Assembly (NCBI GenBank): GCA_032358165.1
Contig: JAALGY010000038.1
Location: 2,170,001-2,234,000, forward strand
Reading direction: 5' to 3'
From: Diplosphaera chodatii
Lineage: Eukaryota; Chlorophyta; Trebouxiophyceae; Prasiolales; Stichococcaceae
DNA: 64,000 nucleotides
Part shown: piece after piece, positions 34,901 to 47,400 of the stretch
Numbering within the stretch: position 1 is the first letter of the stretch
Layout: each line of letters opens with the position of its first letter
Made by a program: the position numbers and the translations under genes
The notes under the pieces: model-generated
Told to the model about the DNA's origin: nothing
Database searches by the model: none
What the model saw: the letters and a program-made list of their open reading frames with translations, nothing else

Positions 34901-37197
34901 CCCCTGCAGTGCAACGAAACCATGGCTTGGGCATCTGCATTATCTCATAAGCATCAAGCATGTGGACATTGAATGTCATTACTCAATGCTAGCAAACAGT
35001 TGTGCCAGGCCTGTGCAACTGCAAGCAAACATGCAGCTGCAACTACAGTGCCAGCTGCATGATGGTGCATGTGCGGTATGTTCACGCATGCAGTGTGCTG
35101 CATCCTATGGGCAAGCCAGCATAGATGCCACGACAACAGAATTCCTGCAGTCCCATACGCACGTGAGATCTGCAGGATGTCGGCAGAGTGCATGCCCATG
35201 CTGGCTTCTAGTGTTTACAGCAGCAGCTCACCTACACTCAATGACGCCCCATTCCCCCACAACGACACTTACATCAAATCCCATGTGTGTGCGCAAAGTC
35301 CACCTGGGGCGCCGCCGGGGCGGCCGCGGGAGTACTCCAGGGTGAGCGGCTGCGGGGCGTCGGGGAACTGCAGGCGGCCGCGGGCAGGGCATTCCATCAG
35401 CGCCCGCGCGTAGTCCTCGTGCGTGAACTCCTGCGGCGGTGATGGTCCTTTGAGTGCACGGCAGCCACTGCTAAAGCACAGGCTGCGACGTTGATTGACC
35501 ACACAGCTTAAGCACACGAGGTGGTGGAGCCTGCAAATTCGTACCAGGAAGGCAAAGCCTTTGGACTGGCCATCGCCGTCGCGGCCTAATCGCACGTCGA
35601 TCAGGTTAGGCCAGGCTGCAGGGGCAGACCACCATGGTTTTGACTGGCTGCGGTGGCAAGCAGATGCCAGTAACGCTGAGGGTCACCGTGTTGCATCAAG
35701 CAACATGCAGTACATGGTTGTGCCAGCATAGGGACACATACCATGAAACAGCTCCCGGATGTTCGCCTCATTCTTGTGGGGAGGCACGCCCTGCAGCAGG
35801 CAGCGGGCGGCATCAGTGCATCGACCCTGGGCGGCGTACTCACTACAGTCTTGAGTGCGTCACAGGGATGTTCAGGAAAACATGTACTGTGCGTTGGTGT
35901 GAGACGTCACACTGCACCTTCAGAAAGATGGTGTTGGTGGCAAAGGCGCGGCGCGCGTCGGCGCCCGCGGCATGGAAGGGGTCGTAGCTATCCGGCCCTG
36001 CATGCACTCGTGGATACGCTTGACTGGTACCCCGGTGTCCGGTTCGGTCAGACATCAACTGCACTGCAAACTATTACCATGCATCTGCTGCAAGTTCCAT
36101 GACAGGTCCCACCTTCCTCGAGGTCGCCGTCCAGGCCGGACGCCAGGGCGGACTCGTAGCGGCTGCTGGGGCGGCTGCCGTCCCAGCGGTTGTCATACCC
36201 ACCAGCCTGGCACCATGTTGCAGCCAGCCACTCAGAAGCACATCGACACCACAGGCCCACTATATACTCACACGCACGCTGCTGCCAAGGAGAGGTGTCG
36301 GTTGGATCCAAGAATGGCCTGGCAGACGACACAATGCCAGAAAGAGCGCGCTTGGCCACCTGAACCTCTGCGAGGCGCTGGCGGGCGGCGGCCCTGCCGG
36401 CGTCGTAGGCCGACAGCGGCGCGCCGCCGCCGCCGCGGGCGCCCCCTCCGTGCGGCGACACATCTGCGGGGCGTCACAGGCAGCAGGGTGTCAGCCGCGG
36501 CGGCTCAGGGCGATCCTGGGGATGCCGGGGACCGTGGGGGAGGTTCTTCCTGCTTCCTTTGCTTTCAGCAACCTCCTGATCGGTCTCTGGCCGCGTCCGG
36601 GCTGCGCCGCCGCCGGTGGCTGTCGACATCCCTGTCGTGATCCCTGTCTCGGGAGCGGCGGCGGTACCGCTCTCGTTCCCGTTTGCGGCTGCCATGCCGG
36701 TCCCTGCTGCTGTGCCGGCGGTCCCTGCTCTGGTGCCGGTCGCGATGCCTGCTGCACAGATCGCAGCACCATGACTGCTGGGCAGACTGCTACAGACAAG
36801 GGGTCCACCAACACTGGCGAGGGTGACAGGATGTGCCGGTGCACACTGGCTTGCCTGTCATCGTCGCGATCCCTGCTGCCCCGCTTCCGCTTGTCGACTG
36901 GCGTCAGCGACCTGGAGCGCTCGCGCCGCCTTCGCCTGCAGACGCAAAGGTAAGCTCTGGAACCCGATCTGACGATGCAGCGTACAGCACAACAGCTGTC
37001 AATGTGGCAGACGAGCAGCAGTGGCAGTACTCGTCACAGCCTGACCTTGGAGGCGATCGTGACCTCTCTCGTCGCCTGCTGTCACCTGCACAGATACGCA
37101 CGAAAGTGATGATGCTGGTCTGCTGCCGCTGTTGGTGCGCATGATGGCAAACATTATCCTCTGTCATCCGTGGCGTGCAGAGCTCACCCTCGCCCAT
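31910..37197 (-). CDS. RBM5/RBM10-like (SUA-type) splicing regulator without a visible G-patch
   Basis: Nuclear RNA-binding regulator of alternative splicing, in the family of animal RBM5/RBM10 and Arabidopsis SUPPRESSOR OF ABI3-5. A 10-base first exon (MGEG split, ATG at 37197) joins an RS/RD-rich N-terminus (DSRRRERSRSPPR, then HRDRHQSRDRRHSSRDRHGS). RRM1 has ATNTIFLK, LLQGVPPHKNEANIRELFHG, VRLGRDGDGQSKGFAFLV. A RanBP2 zinc finger (DWLCDMCQATNFGR, then ECHQCSTPRPANAR) lies between RRM1 and RRM2, the family order. RRM2 has SPVLKVSNLQDHVT and FTGAPRGFCFAEFATIADAA. An OCRE domain follows (FEYDPATG spliced to YQLDKASGLYYDANTGLFYD, then LWLAWDAANNQYVPAEG). A long Ala/Lys/Glu helix follows (AALRQAEEKERLQRIAAAKR). 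A GTGACC donor after PGPVQ joins a 48-base last exon GVVHRGKWAPKPAQG, TGA at 31910. No C-terminal G-patch was found. Confidence 0.87.
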
Positions 37198-37600
37198 TGC
37201 GATGCCGCACACGGCTATTGCTGTGGGGTCAATGCCGTTGGCCCAGTGCTATGCTGCATCTGCTGAGTGAGGGATCATTGCATTGGGTCCCTCAACTTGG
37301 TGTGTGACTCAGGACTCCTCCGCCGACGTGCAGGAAGGTGAGTGGCCACCAAGATGTAGAGTTTGGGTGGCAGCTTTGTAGGCACACGAGGCACACCCAG
37401 CAATTGTGATGGCAAGCTGGGTAGCGGCGGGAGATGGGCGGGCAGATGCAGCAAAGTCGTCATGGATGTTGATTTATTCGAGGCATGCTGAAATAGAGCA
37501 CCGCAGTCCTTCGCTGTCAGTTAGCAAGTCAGCAACCGCAGTTGATGGACATCCTTCCGCCGTAAGTAATCACCTGGTTCGAAATCATAGCACAGCTTCG
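37198..37600. other. Intergenic region between divergent genes
   Basis: This 400-base spacer holds the promoters of the splicing regulator (minus) and the F-box/LRR gene (plus). A GGTTCGAAATC string at 37574 looks like a tRNA T-arm, but no matching stems are present. Confidence 0.45.
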
Positions 37601-40600
37601 ATGGCTTCGGGCTCCGGTACTGACGGCGCATGCGAGGCAGTGTCCACATCAGTGCTGCCTCCGGAAATACTGCGGCACATTTGCAGCCTCGTGCAAGGTT
37701 CAGACGATCCCACAAGCTGCCACCTGGTGGATACGAGGCACGCATGCTTCGATGAGCAGATCACTTCGACGGATGCACCCGCATGCTCCTGACCCGGCGG
37801 CGCAACGCACCATAAAACTGATCCAGCAGCACACCTGAGCGGTGTCGTGTAGCCCTGTATGTGGTGCACTGCAGATTCAGCGACGCAGCAAGAGCCGCCC
37901 TAGTCCATGCAGAGCCGCAGCACCCGGGCTTCCTCCAGCTGGCAGTGCGGCACCGGTATCCGCTGCGCCACCTCAGCCTCGATGAGATACCCTTCTGCGA
38001 GCTGGGCTCATTCTTGGCCCACGTGCGCAGTGGCCGCACGAAGCCGCTTTCGTCGCATGGAGCTCACTCATGAGTGCAGCAGGAATATGAAACTTCCTGT
38101 TGCGCACATGCCTGCCATTGACTGCAGTCGCCTGCAAATAGTGCAGGGGGGGCTGAAGTCAATGCTGTGACTAGCTTGCAGCAGTTCATGCATGGCGTGT
38201 CATTGATTTACAGGCGCCCAGCAGCCTGACGTCCCTGGACATTACAAAATGGACGGAGCTACGAGAGCAGATAGCCCCTGCTGCAGCAGTGCACTGCGTA
38301 ACGCACCCAGACAACGTGCTCCAGGGCATCTGCAGCCTGCGTCGGCTGTCCTACTTCGTACGTATAGCAGCCCGCTCAGTACACATGACTGCAGTCAACT
38401 CATCTTTTATATGACAGTGGCATAAGATGGCTTGCATGATCTACTCGCTACTGGCTTTCAAAGGGTTTGCATGATCTTTTGTCGTGTCTCTGCCAGCTTG
38501 GATGTCTGCCTCTGCTGTTCGCTGCCAGCGTAGCACAGCCACAGTGTGCACCCATACAGCTGCAGGCTTCTGCGGCACCGATGTGCACGTGCTGTCATTG
38601 ACAGGTGAAGGAGAGCACTCTTGACTTCCTGCAGCCGCACCTTGCTGGCCTGGAAGCGGTGTCGCTTGAGCTTGGACAACAAATCATGCAAGACTACCAG
38701 GTAGTTGGGCAATGCTCCCTGCTGCGAGGCATCATGAACCCAGTACATCTTGCTCAGTGAAAGGAGGTCTTGCAAATCACACAGCGCTTAAAGCCGACCT
38801 TCGCAAGTTAGGCTAACCCTGAGGATCAAAGACATACCACGCTTGCAGGGCCTCCTGCACCTGACAAACCTCACGCAGCTCCATATCAGCAGCTGGTCAG
38901 ATCAGCCGTCGGGCAGCCCGCTGCAGAGCGTGCTCATTCAGCTCACAGCGTTGCGCCGCCTCAGCCTTCTTGCACGTGCAGGATGGCGGTCGATGTTGCC
39001 ATTGTCTCCTCTCAGGTGATTGCGGTCTAGTCACATCCAGTGGCTTGCCCCAAACCGTACAGGCTTTTCACAACATTCAGCTACAGTGCAGATACAGTGC
39101 AGCATTGATGCACTGTACATGCTGTGAACGCGCTGAGCATCGTGGAGAACCCTGTGCGGCCGCAGTATTCAGGCACTTGGCCCCTGCCAGGGCCCTCGGC
39201 CCCAGCAAGGGTGGCAGCATCTCTAGTTGTCCCCTGCCAAATCGGCAGCCTGTGCCAACATCAGCTTCCGCCATGCATGCTCAACTTGTCATGCATCCAT
39301 GGCCACATCTTCATGCTGCCGATTGCACCCATGCTGACTTGCTGTGCCTGGATCTCACCGCAGCCAGCTCACAGCGTTATGCCTGCGCAATGCTGTCGGC
39401 TACAATGAAGATGAGGATGTGGCAGCGCTGGCGGAGGCTTTGTCGCAGCTCCGGGCCCTAAACTTGGGGAGATTTGCAAATCATGCCAGTGACGCAGGTT
39501 TGCATTGTACATCACCCACACATCTGTATGTAGACCTGGCAGAGCTTGCGCAGATCTCGTGATGTGCTTGCAGCTGGCCGCTTCTGCATGATGGTGTGTG
39601 GGCTATTTCACCTTCGCCTGATGAACCTGCAGGTTTGAGCCAGATGTCAAGCCTGAGGAACCTACAGCACCTACGCATAGCAGACTGTTTCGAGCGCTGC
39701 ACATACCGTGGCCTGGACCGGGCTCTCGCCGCCATGCCAGGTATCATCACATCATGTGATGTTGTTGCTTGAGCAGTGGCTGGTCGGCATTTTCATAGGC
39801 GGTCGGGCTTGGGTCTGATGCCATTGTGGTTGCTATGTCCTTGTGACATCAACAGCGGAGGTAGCATTCCTCGATGCAGGCCTGGAAGCGCTTGATATTT
39901 CGTACAGCCACTGCATGTCTACGAATGCAATGTCTGTCATAGCCCGTCTGACAAGTTTGACAGCCCTCTTCGCTGATGGGTTGAACGGCTACGGCTTGGC
40001 AAGGTGCGGATGCACGAGTCTGGGCGCCAATATTGCTGAATCTACTTGCAGACACGGCAGTCTTCCCTCCGAAAACAACGTCTCAGCGTGCAGTTACACA
40101 GTGTGCACTTTCACCTTCTGGCATGCATCTGCAGGAGTCCGAACGCATGTGAACTCACCACAGGCCACCTGCTGACCCAGATATGCTGCGCTTTGCAGGG
40201 CCACAAGGAAGATGCTAGCGGCACTAGGTCCCCGGCTCCAGCTACTTTCCATGCGTGACAGTGCTGACACAGCGGCGGCCCCCTGGCGCCGCTACAGCGA
40301 CGGCGTGGTGCCGGCCATCATGACGCACTGTTCGCAGCTCGTACACCTGGAGATAGACGACCTCTGTTTCACGCACGGACCTGGAAGGGTACGATCCTGT
40401 CAACGTGTGCTGATGTCGAACAAGGCGAGCTGCACCAGCGGCTTCGTGGTGGACGCACCCACGCGTGCTGCAGATGTCAGACGTGAACAGCTTTTCATCT
40501 GTCACAGGGCATGACTCCTGCCCTGCTCGACCGCTGCCGCCAACTGCATTTGTCTTGCTTCATAGACGCGTCCTGGCGACCGCAGGTTACCTCAATGTGA

Positions 40601-41893
40601 CGTTGCACTGTGTGCCAATCGTGCCTGACACAGGCTTCAACTGTTCACCTGTATGCTTGCTGCGGGTTGATTGCATGGTGAGGCGGCGCAGGCAGATCTG
40701 GCGTTGTTGCGTGTCTCGGGACTGCGCTGCCTAAGCTTCATATGGTGTCAGTCGATGGGGCTGCTGGGCAGCACGACTGCCTACTACCAGTGGCCAATCG
40801 TGCGTACGTTGGTGTTGATGGGCACTGTCATAAGTTGACCTTCTGATGTTGGCATGATGGAAGGAAAGATGTGTGATTCGTGCATCTAGCGCAATCATTG
40901 CAGGTCTGCGGGGACTGTCACACCTGGAACGTTTCAGCATGGAAGTCGGAAAGTGGAGATGCAGACCACTGCAAAGTGTGCTAGAGGTGCGTGTATATAT
41001 GCGAGCACACGGTTGCAGACTGTCCTGCAAATGGCAGCAAGCCATGATGCTGCTGTTGTAGCAGGTATGCAGTCGACCCATCATCGCTCAATGCTGCTGC
41101 TGCAGGCACTAGCTCCTTGCAACAAACTGACATGGCTGCAGCTGGCGGAAAAACGCAGAACGCCCCGTGCTCAGGTGCTCACCTGCTGTGCAGCAGACAT
41201 GGCGGGTCAGCTGCTGCCCACACCCCGAGCACCATCGCCTTGTCCCAAGTCACATATCCGACACCATATCGGAGGCAAACTGCACCTGACCATGCACCTG
41301 GCAGTACCTGCAGTTCACCGGCAAGACCAAGGGGTGTGCTCGCATCTGTGTGCGACTGCACCCTTAATCTGCTTGTTGCCATGGCTAGGACATTAATGCC
41401 ACGTCGCTGGAGGCGCTGGCGGCGCTGCCGCAGCTAACGGTGCTGAATCTGCACCACCTGGGCTGGGCTCAGGATTCAGTCGGCATGGGGCTGGGGTGGC
41501 TGGCAGCGCGCATGCCCCGCTTGCACGTCCTCAATGCGCTAGATGCCATAGTGGTGCGTCTATGTGAACCTGCTGTTGGATGCGTCAAATTTGACAGGAG
41601 GACCAATTGTGAAGCCGACTTGCACGCACGCGAAAGTTGTGTGATCATCCCTGCTGCAAATTACTGCAACATGCGTAAGCTTGACGACGTGACGATGAGC
41701 AAGTGCACAGGATCAAGCGGCGAGGGGCGGCGCACGGCGGCCCATGGACTGCAGCTATGAGCTGAGGTATCTGCCGGGGCGCCGGCTGCGGCGGTGGCCG
41801 CGGCGCGCCACGCTTGGCGACGACGCCGTCCACGACCCTGCGCATACGCTGTGGCCTGTGCTTGAGCCGCATCGCTGGCTGTGGGATGACTAA
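37601..41893 (+). CDS. F-box/leucine-rich-repeat protein
   Basis: Likely SCF substrate receptor. ATG at 37601 gives MASGSGTDGACEAVSTSVLP, then an F-box start (VLPPEILRHICSLVQGSDDP). Many short exons follow, each carrying roughly one LRR. Examples are SLTSLDITKWTELREQI (38226), LLHLTNLTQLHISSW (38852), LTALCLRNAVGYNEDED (39367), MSSLRNLQHLRIADCFER (39640), LEALDISYSHCMSTNAMSVI (39880), PRLQLLSMRDSADTAAAPWR (40225), LRGLSHLERFSMEVGKW (40906), and SLEALAALPQLTVLNLHHLG (41404). The last exon follows a GTGCACAG acceptor near 41710 and runs MDCSYELRYLPGRRLRRWPR to HRWLWDD, TAA at 41891. In another frame a stop occurs at 41758, but codon bias favours the longer end. One-repeat-per-exon layout is usual for LRR genes. 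Several exon edges are approximate. Confidence 0.75.
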
Positions 41894-42161
41894 GCGGCCA
41901 CTGTCCGGGAGCGACAGTGGGCTTCCACGTTCAGGAGTGTGGTCATACAGTACTGATCTGACAAAGCATATGGTGGTAAAGTCTGACGGGCTATGACGTG
42001 CCAGTGTGTAGCATTGCATAGTGCCGCTGTGGATACATCTGTGTTCCCTCTTTGCAATGCGTATAGGGCAACAATGGTCGGTGACTCGTGCCATTTGACC
42101 TGAACCCTTCCGACAAACCACAAGCATGCACAACGGTGGTGCTTGCTCATCGACACCAAGG

Positions 42162-43989
42162 TCATAGCTGCTGCCGCCAGATTGTGCAGTGTTGGATGCT
42201 GACGTGCCACCGGCGGGGGCTATCACGCCGACTGCATTGCAGGAAGGAAGCGAAGGTTGTGGTTCTGTAGCACATGGATGCTGCGTTAGACAGAAGTGAC
42301 GCAGAAGACTGTTGCATGTTGTGATTGCAACACGTTGCCCACACGTTGATAGCGATCGCGGCACATACAAGCACCTGGCACATGGCAGCTCCAACTCCGC
42401 CACAAGCACGAAGCCCAGGGACTCCAAGATGGTCGCGAGCTCATGCGGTTGATGCCTGCGACCGTCACCGTTCTGCAGGAAACAGCATAAAACCATGAGA
42501 GAATGAGCCTTATCTCGCTGTTCTTGACACACGGCATGGGCGGCACGACGGACAATAGCATGCGGCAGGGCGGTACACCTTTCAGCTTTTGCAATGTGAG
42601 CAACCCAGCAGTACACAGAAAGGAGACCTGGTCGCCGCCCCCGGGCGGCAGCAGCTGCGCGCCGGGCTCTGTCACGTGGGGATCCCAGCTGTAGTCTGTC
42701 GCCATCGCCAGGATGCCCTGCGGTCGAAGCAGCGGCGCCACCGCCTGCGGATGAGCAGTGAGGCAGCACATTGGTGGCTTGCCAACCCACAAGCCTGGTC
42801 TGTATAGCCTCAACGACGCTGGCGCAGTGGTGCTGGGGTGGGACTGACATGCAGCACCTCTAAAAAGGCCGCAGGGCATGCCAGCCGCCCCAGCAGGCCG
42901 ACCATCACTATGGCATCCGCCGATGCGGCGTCCACCTCAGACACAAAGGCCTCTGGCTCCGCCTGTGTGCAAGAGACGCTGATGAGGCTTTCTCTGGCTG
43001 CCAGGAGCAGACAGGCATCCGCTGCAGATTCAAGACTGACAGTCAGGCTTTCACTGTACAGCTCACCCGAACATAGCTGATCTTGCTGGCATCAATGTCG
43101 GGCGGCAGCTGTGCCATGCGGCGGGCGCCAGTTGGGCCATCCGCCAGCAGCGAGCGGTATGACAGGCACCCCTGGGACTGCAGCGCCTGCACACACAACA
43201 AGCGGCGATGAACGTGCATGTACTTCTGAAGCGTTGCTGATGTGCCGCTGGCTGAAGACAATGCATGCAGGGGTCGGCTGTAGTCTTCCAAGCGGGTACA
43301 CCGTGCATACATGGGCACTCATGGTGACCCCCAATGCAATCTGCTCACTTTGGCGGCGTCGATGCACAGCTGCGAGGCGTCGACCGCCACCACGCGCTGG
43401 AACATGTCCGCCAGCGCCGTGGCGGTAGCGCCGACGCCGCACCCCAGGCTCAGCGCCACGGTCTCGCCGTCCTCGCCGTTGAAGTCCCGCAGCGCCGCGC
43501 AGTGGCACTCCACCTGCGCCGCCAGTCGCGGCGCGAAATCTGCGTTTGCGGCGGCCATCGCCTGCCGCACAGCACCATGCGCGTTGATCCAACACTACTT
43601 AAGTGCAGCTGCTGATCGCATGGCCGTCTGCCGGCAAGGGATGCAACCAGCTTCTGATGAAGTGGCCGATTATAGCATATCGATGGCTATATCAGCCAGC
43701 AGCTGTTGTTTAGCAAACGTACCTCCATCAGGGGCAGCTCCGCCAAGTGGTCGTCCCCTGGGCTGCGGCTGAAGTGCTGCTCCAGCAGCCGCGACACCCA
43801 GGCCGCCTCTGTATCGGTGGGATCGGCTGCCGCCGCCGCGTGCTGCTGAATGCGATCCTGCTGCGTGGCATCGGGCGAGCGCAGGACGAACTGGGACCGG
43901 TGCCAATGCAGCAGCAGGTACGCCGCACAGGCGGCTGCGGCGCTGACCAGAATGACGCGATCGTCGACACGCACTTCGACGGCGGTCAT
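42162..43989 (-). CDS. Membrane-anchored SAM methyltransferase related to the OvoA (ovothiol) N-methyltransferase domain
   Basis: Probable SAM-dependent N-methyltransferase of the 4-mercaptohistidine N1-methyltransferase type, the C-terminal half of OvoA in ovothiol synthesis. Seven exons join with every phase matched: 43989-43723, 43561-43349, 43186-43067, 42962-42858, 42744-42628, 42472-42375 and 42231-42162, giving 329 residues. An N-terminal signal-anchor (VILVSAAAACAAYLLLHWH) comes first. SAM motif I is VALSLGCGVGATATALADMF, with the acidic partner VVAVDAS. Family-like blocks follow: LPPDIDASKISYVR, AIVMVGLLGRLACPAAFLE, APLLRPQGILAMATDYSWDP, LESLGFVLVAELELPC, and a Trp-containing end SPRRWHVSIQHCTIWRQQL that parallels the RETARKYQW...VW end of the family. 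No sulfoxide synthase (DinB/FGE-like) half is present here. Histidine-thiol substrate specificity is inference from pattern memory; another small-molecule methyltransferase is possible. Confidence 0.75.
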
Positions 43990-44497
43990 AGGGCGCAACG
44001 TCTGACGTTCTGAGGCTCACGTGAGTGCAGCGGATGCACTCATATCAGCACAACCAGCACACGTAATTGCTGCACAAGCGCTGCGGTCGACTGATCTCAT
44101 GGACACCAGCGCAGGCGATGCTTGCGCAGATCGAGAAGTTTGTCACATACACAACGACAATCAACGACCACACTAGTTGCTGCAACAAGAACGACTTCTG
44201 TCCTCGCAAGACTGCAAGCTGGCAGGTGGCAGCGCATGTCATGGTGTTCCGGAACGTTTCGTTGTCCAACAAGGTGCTTCAGATCTCACTTGCAAGCGCA
44301 GCTGCACATGTTTCATACCACTTGCATGCGTGGCCAGTTTGCTTCCAACACATCGCGGTGCAGCACACCGGTTGCAGTCATCAAGCATAGACCAGCTATG
44401 TGATGCATGCACCAGCAGCCCGGTCGTTCAAGTGACGGTGTGCACGTGTATGATATTGTGACAGTGTGCAGACCTACCCATGGGTGTGTAAGATAGT
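43990..44497. other. Divergent promoter region, probably including the 5' end of the zinc-ribbon gene
   Basis: This region lies between the methyltransferase start and the first recognised exon of the ZNRD2-type gene. The latter's initiating exon must lie here. MVFRNVSLSNK at 44241, followed by a GTGCTT donor, is one candidate but unproven. Confidence 0.35.
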
Positions 44498-47400
44498 CCA
44501 AGTCGCAATCGGGTCCGCCTGGACAGCGTCAATAGGATCTCGGACCGCCTGCTGCAGGTGCTTGCAACAAAGCCGCCTAGCCAGCACCAACTTCAGCTGC
44601 AACCTTGCATCAAGCCTTGCTCCGTCACTATGGGACCACAGAGTCTGCCGACACATCTTTGCATCTTGCTGTGACTAGGGATGGACCTTGCTGTCGGACG
44701 GGTGTCCGGACTGCGGGGTGAGTGCCAGCGATTCTGGATGTGCCTGCGAAGGGTGCTTGCACGCTTGCACAAGGGGTGCGTGCTTTAGGCACACAACTCT
44801 CAATGCCGATCTTGCGTGTCGGCTGTAATCAGGTGCCGCTGCTGCGAAAGGCGCCGGCGCCGGACATGTGGTGCGTCAACTGCGAGGCCGGGTACCTGGG
44901 CGGCCGGCGCATCCCGCAGGGCCGCAGCAGCGGCGGCGGCGCCACGAGCAGCGACGAGCCGCAGCAGCACAGCCAAACGAACGCTTGGCGGGGCGGCGAT
45001 GGTCCTGTACACAGCGACGGCACCAGCGATGCCGAGGACCCAGACGACGTCGACCCGACTGCCGACGCCCGCCTGTAAGTGCTTGCAGCACAAGCACCCG
45101 TGCCCAGGTGGCCCACGCTTGTTGCTTACACACCCCTGAGTGTGATGGTGGCCGAGCAGCCCATGGCGACAGCTGCTTGTACACCCCGTGCATCGGGTGC
45201 AGTGACCAGACATCCTGGCATCAACATCCTGGCTGCTGGTTGCTGCTGCTTGCACTCCTGATGTGGAGCATGCCACACCGTGCAGGGGACCCTATGCACG
45301 CAGCAGTCCCGCCCCTGCGCCGACGCCGGCGCCCCGCGCCGCCTCGCCCGGCGGCAGCCGCCCCAGCCACGGCCGCACCGCAGCCCACCCTGCAGCCGGT
45401 CAGGCCGCGGCAAGCGCCACAGCTGCGCTGCGGACGCCCGCGCTGGACTCGCCGCCCCTCGCTGCCGGCCTGAGCCTGGAGCAGGCAGCGATGCCCGTTG
45501 GAGCGCAGCCGCAGCGCAGGTCTGACAGAACATACAGATGTGCAATGCAACAGGGCAACGGCAGTCGTGTCAAAGACGCCTTCTTTGGCACTGCTGTGTC
45601 GCTTCACGAGCGTTGTAGGACAGGGCTGGCTGGCGGCGCAGGCCGGTAAACGGGCTGGCACCTGGCGAGGCCATGCATGACTCGGACGACGGCGACGATC
45701 TGCAGCCGGTGCACGGCATCAATGGCGGCCTGTCGAATGGCAGCAGCCGTGGCGGGCCAGGCGCCAGCAGCGCGGGTGGGAAACCCTGCGTCTGCTGACT
45801 GGTGCTTCTGGCACTGGCTTATGCGGCGCCGAAACTGACTGCTGGGCACAGCACGAAGTGGGCGATGCTGCGTATGCTGCCTGGTGCATGGTGCTGCAGC
45901 CTGACTACCTTGTGTGCTGTGCACCTATCACAGTCGCGGCCCGGCGCCAGGCGGAGAGCGACCGCATCTCGGCAGCCCTGGGGCAGAGGATGCTGCAGGG
46001 TTGGGCGCTGCTCGACGCCTACTGCCCTGTGTGAGCTGTCATAACCGCTGTAACTGAGCCAGAGCCAACATTGCACACACTCCAACGGCACCACGCCAGT
46101 GTCAAGCACGCACCGTGGATGGCCATCGACGCAGCAGCAGTCTTTGACAGCCGTGCGCATGCCATCATACTTGCAAAGCCCGCATGCCGGGGCGTCCATC
46201 GTCGAAGCGCACTGCTGCAGGTGCAACACGCCGCTGGTGCGTGCCCGGGACGGCCGCCACTTCTGCGTCGGCTGCGACATGGACGTGGTGCGGGTTGGCG
46301 GCCAGACCTCACCAGGTGTGCCTGCAACGCGCCGGCGCACAGCCTGCGACCTTTCTTCTCCGGCTGTTTGCGTGTATGACGGTGCCTCTGCACCACGATG
46401 TCTGTACAACACAGTGCTCTCTGACTTTGTGCAGGCCCGGACAGCACCACCGCCGGCACACCGCCTGCTGCAGCCCAGCAGCCAGCCCCGCTGGCGCCAG
46501 CTGGCGCAACCTCATCGGGCGCACAAGCCGCCCCAGGCGATGCCGTGCACACTGCGGTGCGGCTGCAGATGTACGAGGCAGCTGGCGCACAGCGCAGCGG
46601 TGGCCTGGGCACCCTGGCCGCCTCACCAGACGGTCCTGCACCACCGGCTGGCTGGTCACCAGGCCCACAGCATCGCCACGTGGCCGAACCAAGGCACAGT
46701 GCTGCGGACCAGCAGCTGCAGCAGCAGGTGTGCCGAAATTTGCACTGGGTAGCCGGTAAGTGTCCACTCCTGGGGGTTGGTCTGCGCTGTAACAACCCGA
46801 GCCTAGCAGTGCCTCACGGACGGGCTGCAAGAGACAACTTTGTCTGCTCACATGCAGCTGGGGCCTCGGCAGGGCTCGCCCAAGCGGGGGTCCGACATGC
46901 GCTCGCCACCCTGTAGCAGCCCGGCAAGCAACGACCGCCGCAAGCGCGAGCGCACGGCCAGCCCTGCAGGTACCTCTCTATAAAATGTCCACAACTTCTG
47001 CGGGTATGTCCAACCAGGGGGCCTGTCTTGCTCACTACTGCAGCAGCTGCGTTCCAAGCACACGAACGCTCCATGCCAGCTGCAGCAGAGTGATGCAACT
47101 GCTCTTGACAACTGCTGTGCGCGACTGTCCAGCCAGAATGTTCTCGCAATTTTCTGCAGGCCCAGCCGCTGCCTGGGGACTGCAACTCGCCGCTGCGCCA
47201 AGTGACACTGGGCGGGACATCAGCATGGCCGCTGGACTAGACAGCGCGGACGCTACGCAGCACCCCGCAGCAACAGCAGCGCAGCCGCTGCAGCTGGACA
47301 GCCCCAGCACGAGCAGGCCGGCGGCTGGTCTCGCGCCACAGCCTGCTCCGCTGTTTGGCCCTGGGACCCCCGATGCCGTGTCTGCTGCAGCCGTGATTGC

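Noticed and set aside
37560..37600. tRNA gene suggested by a GGTTCGAAATC T-arm-like string
   Set aside because: No matching acceptor, D or anticodon stems around it.
41645..42850. 401-codon minus-strand frame covering the 3' end of the methyltransferase and the F-box/LRR gene
   Set aside because: Its text mixes introns, intergenic DNA and antisense of the LRR gene. The seven-exon model explains the methyltransferase with all phases matched.
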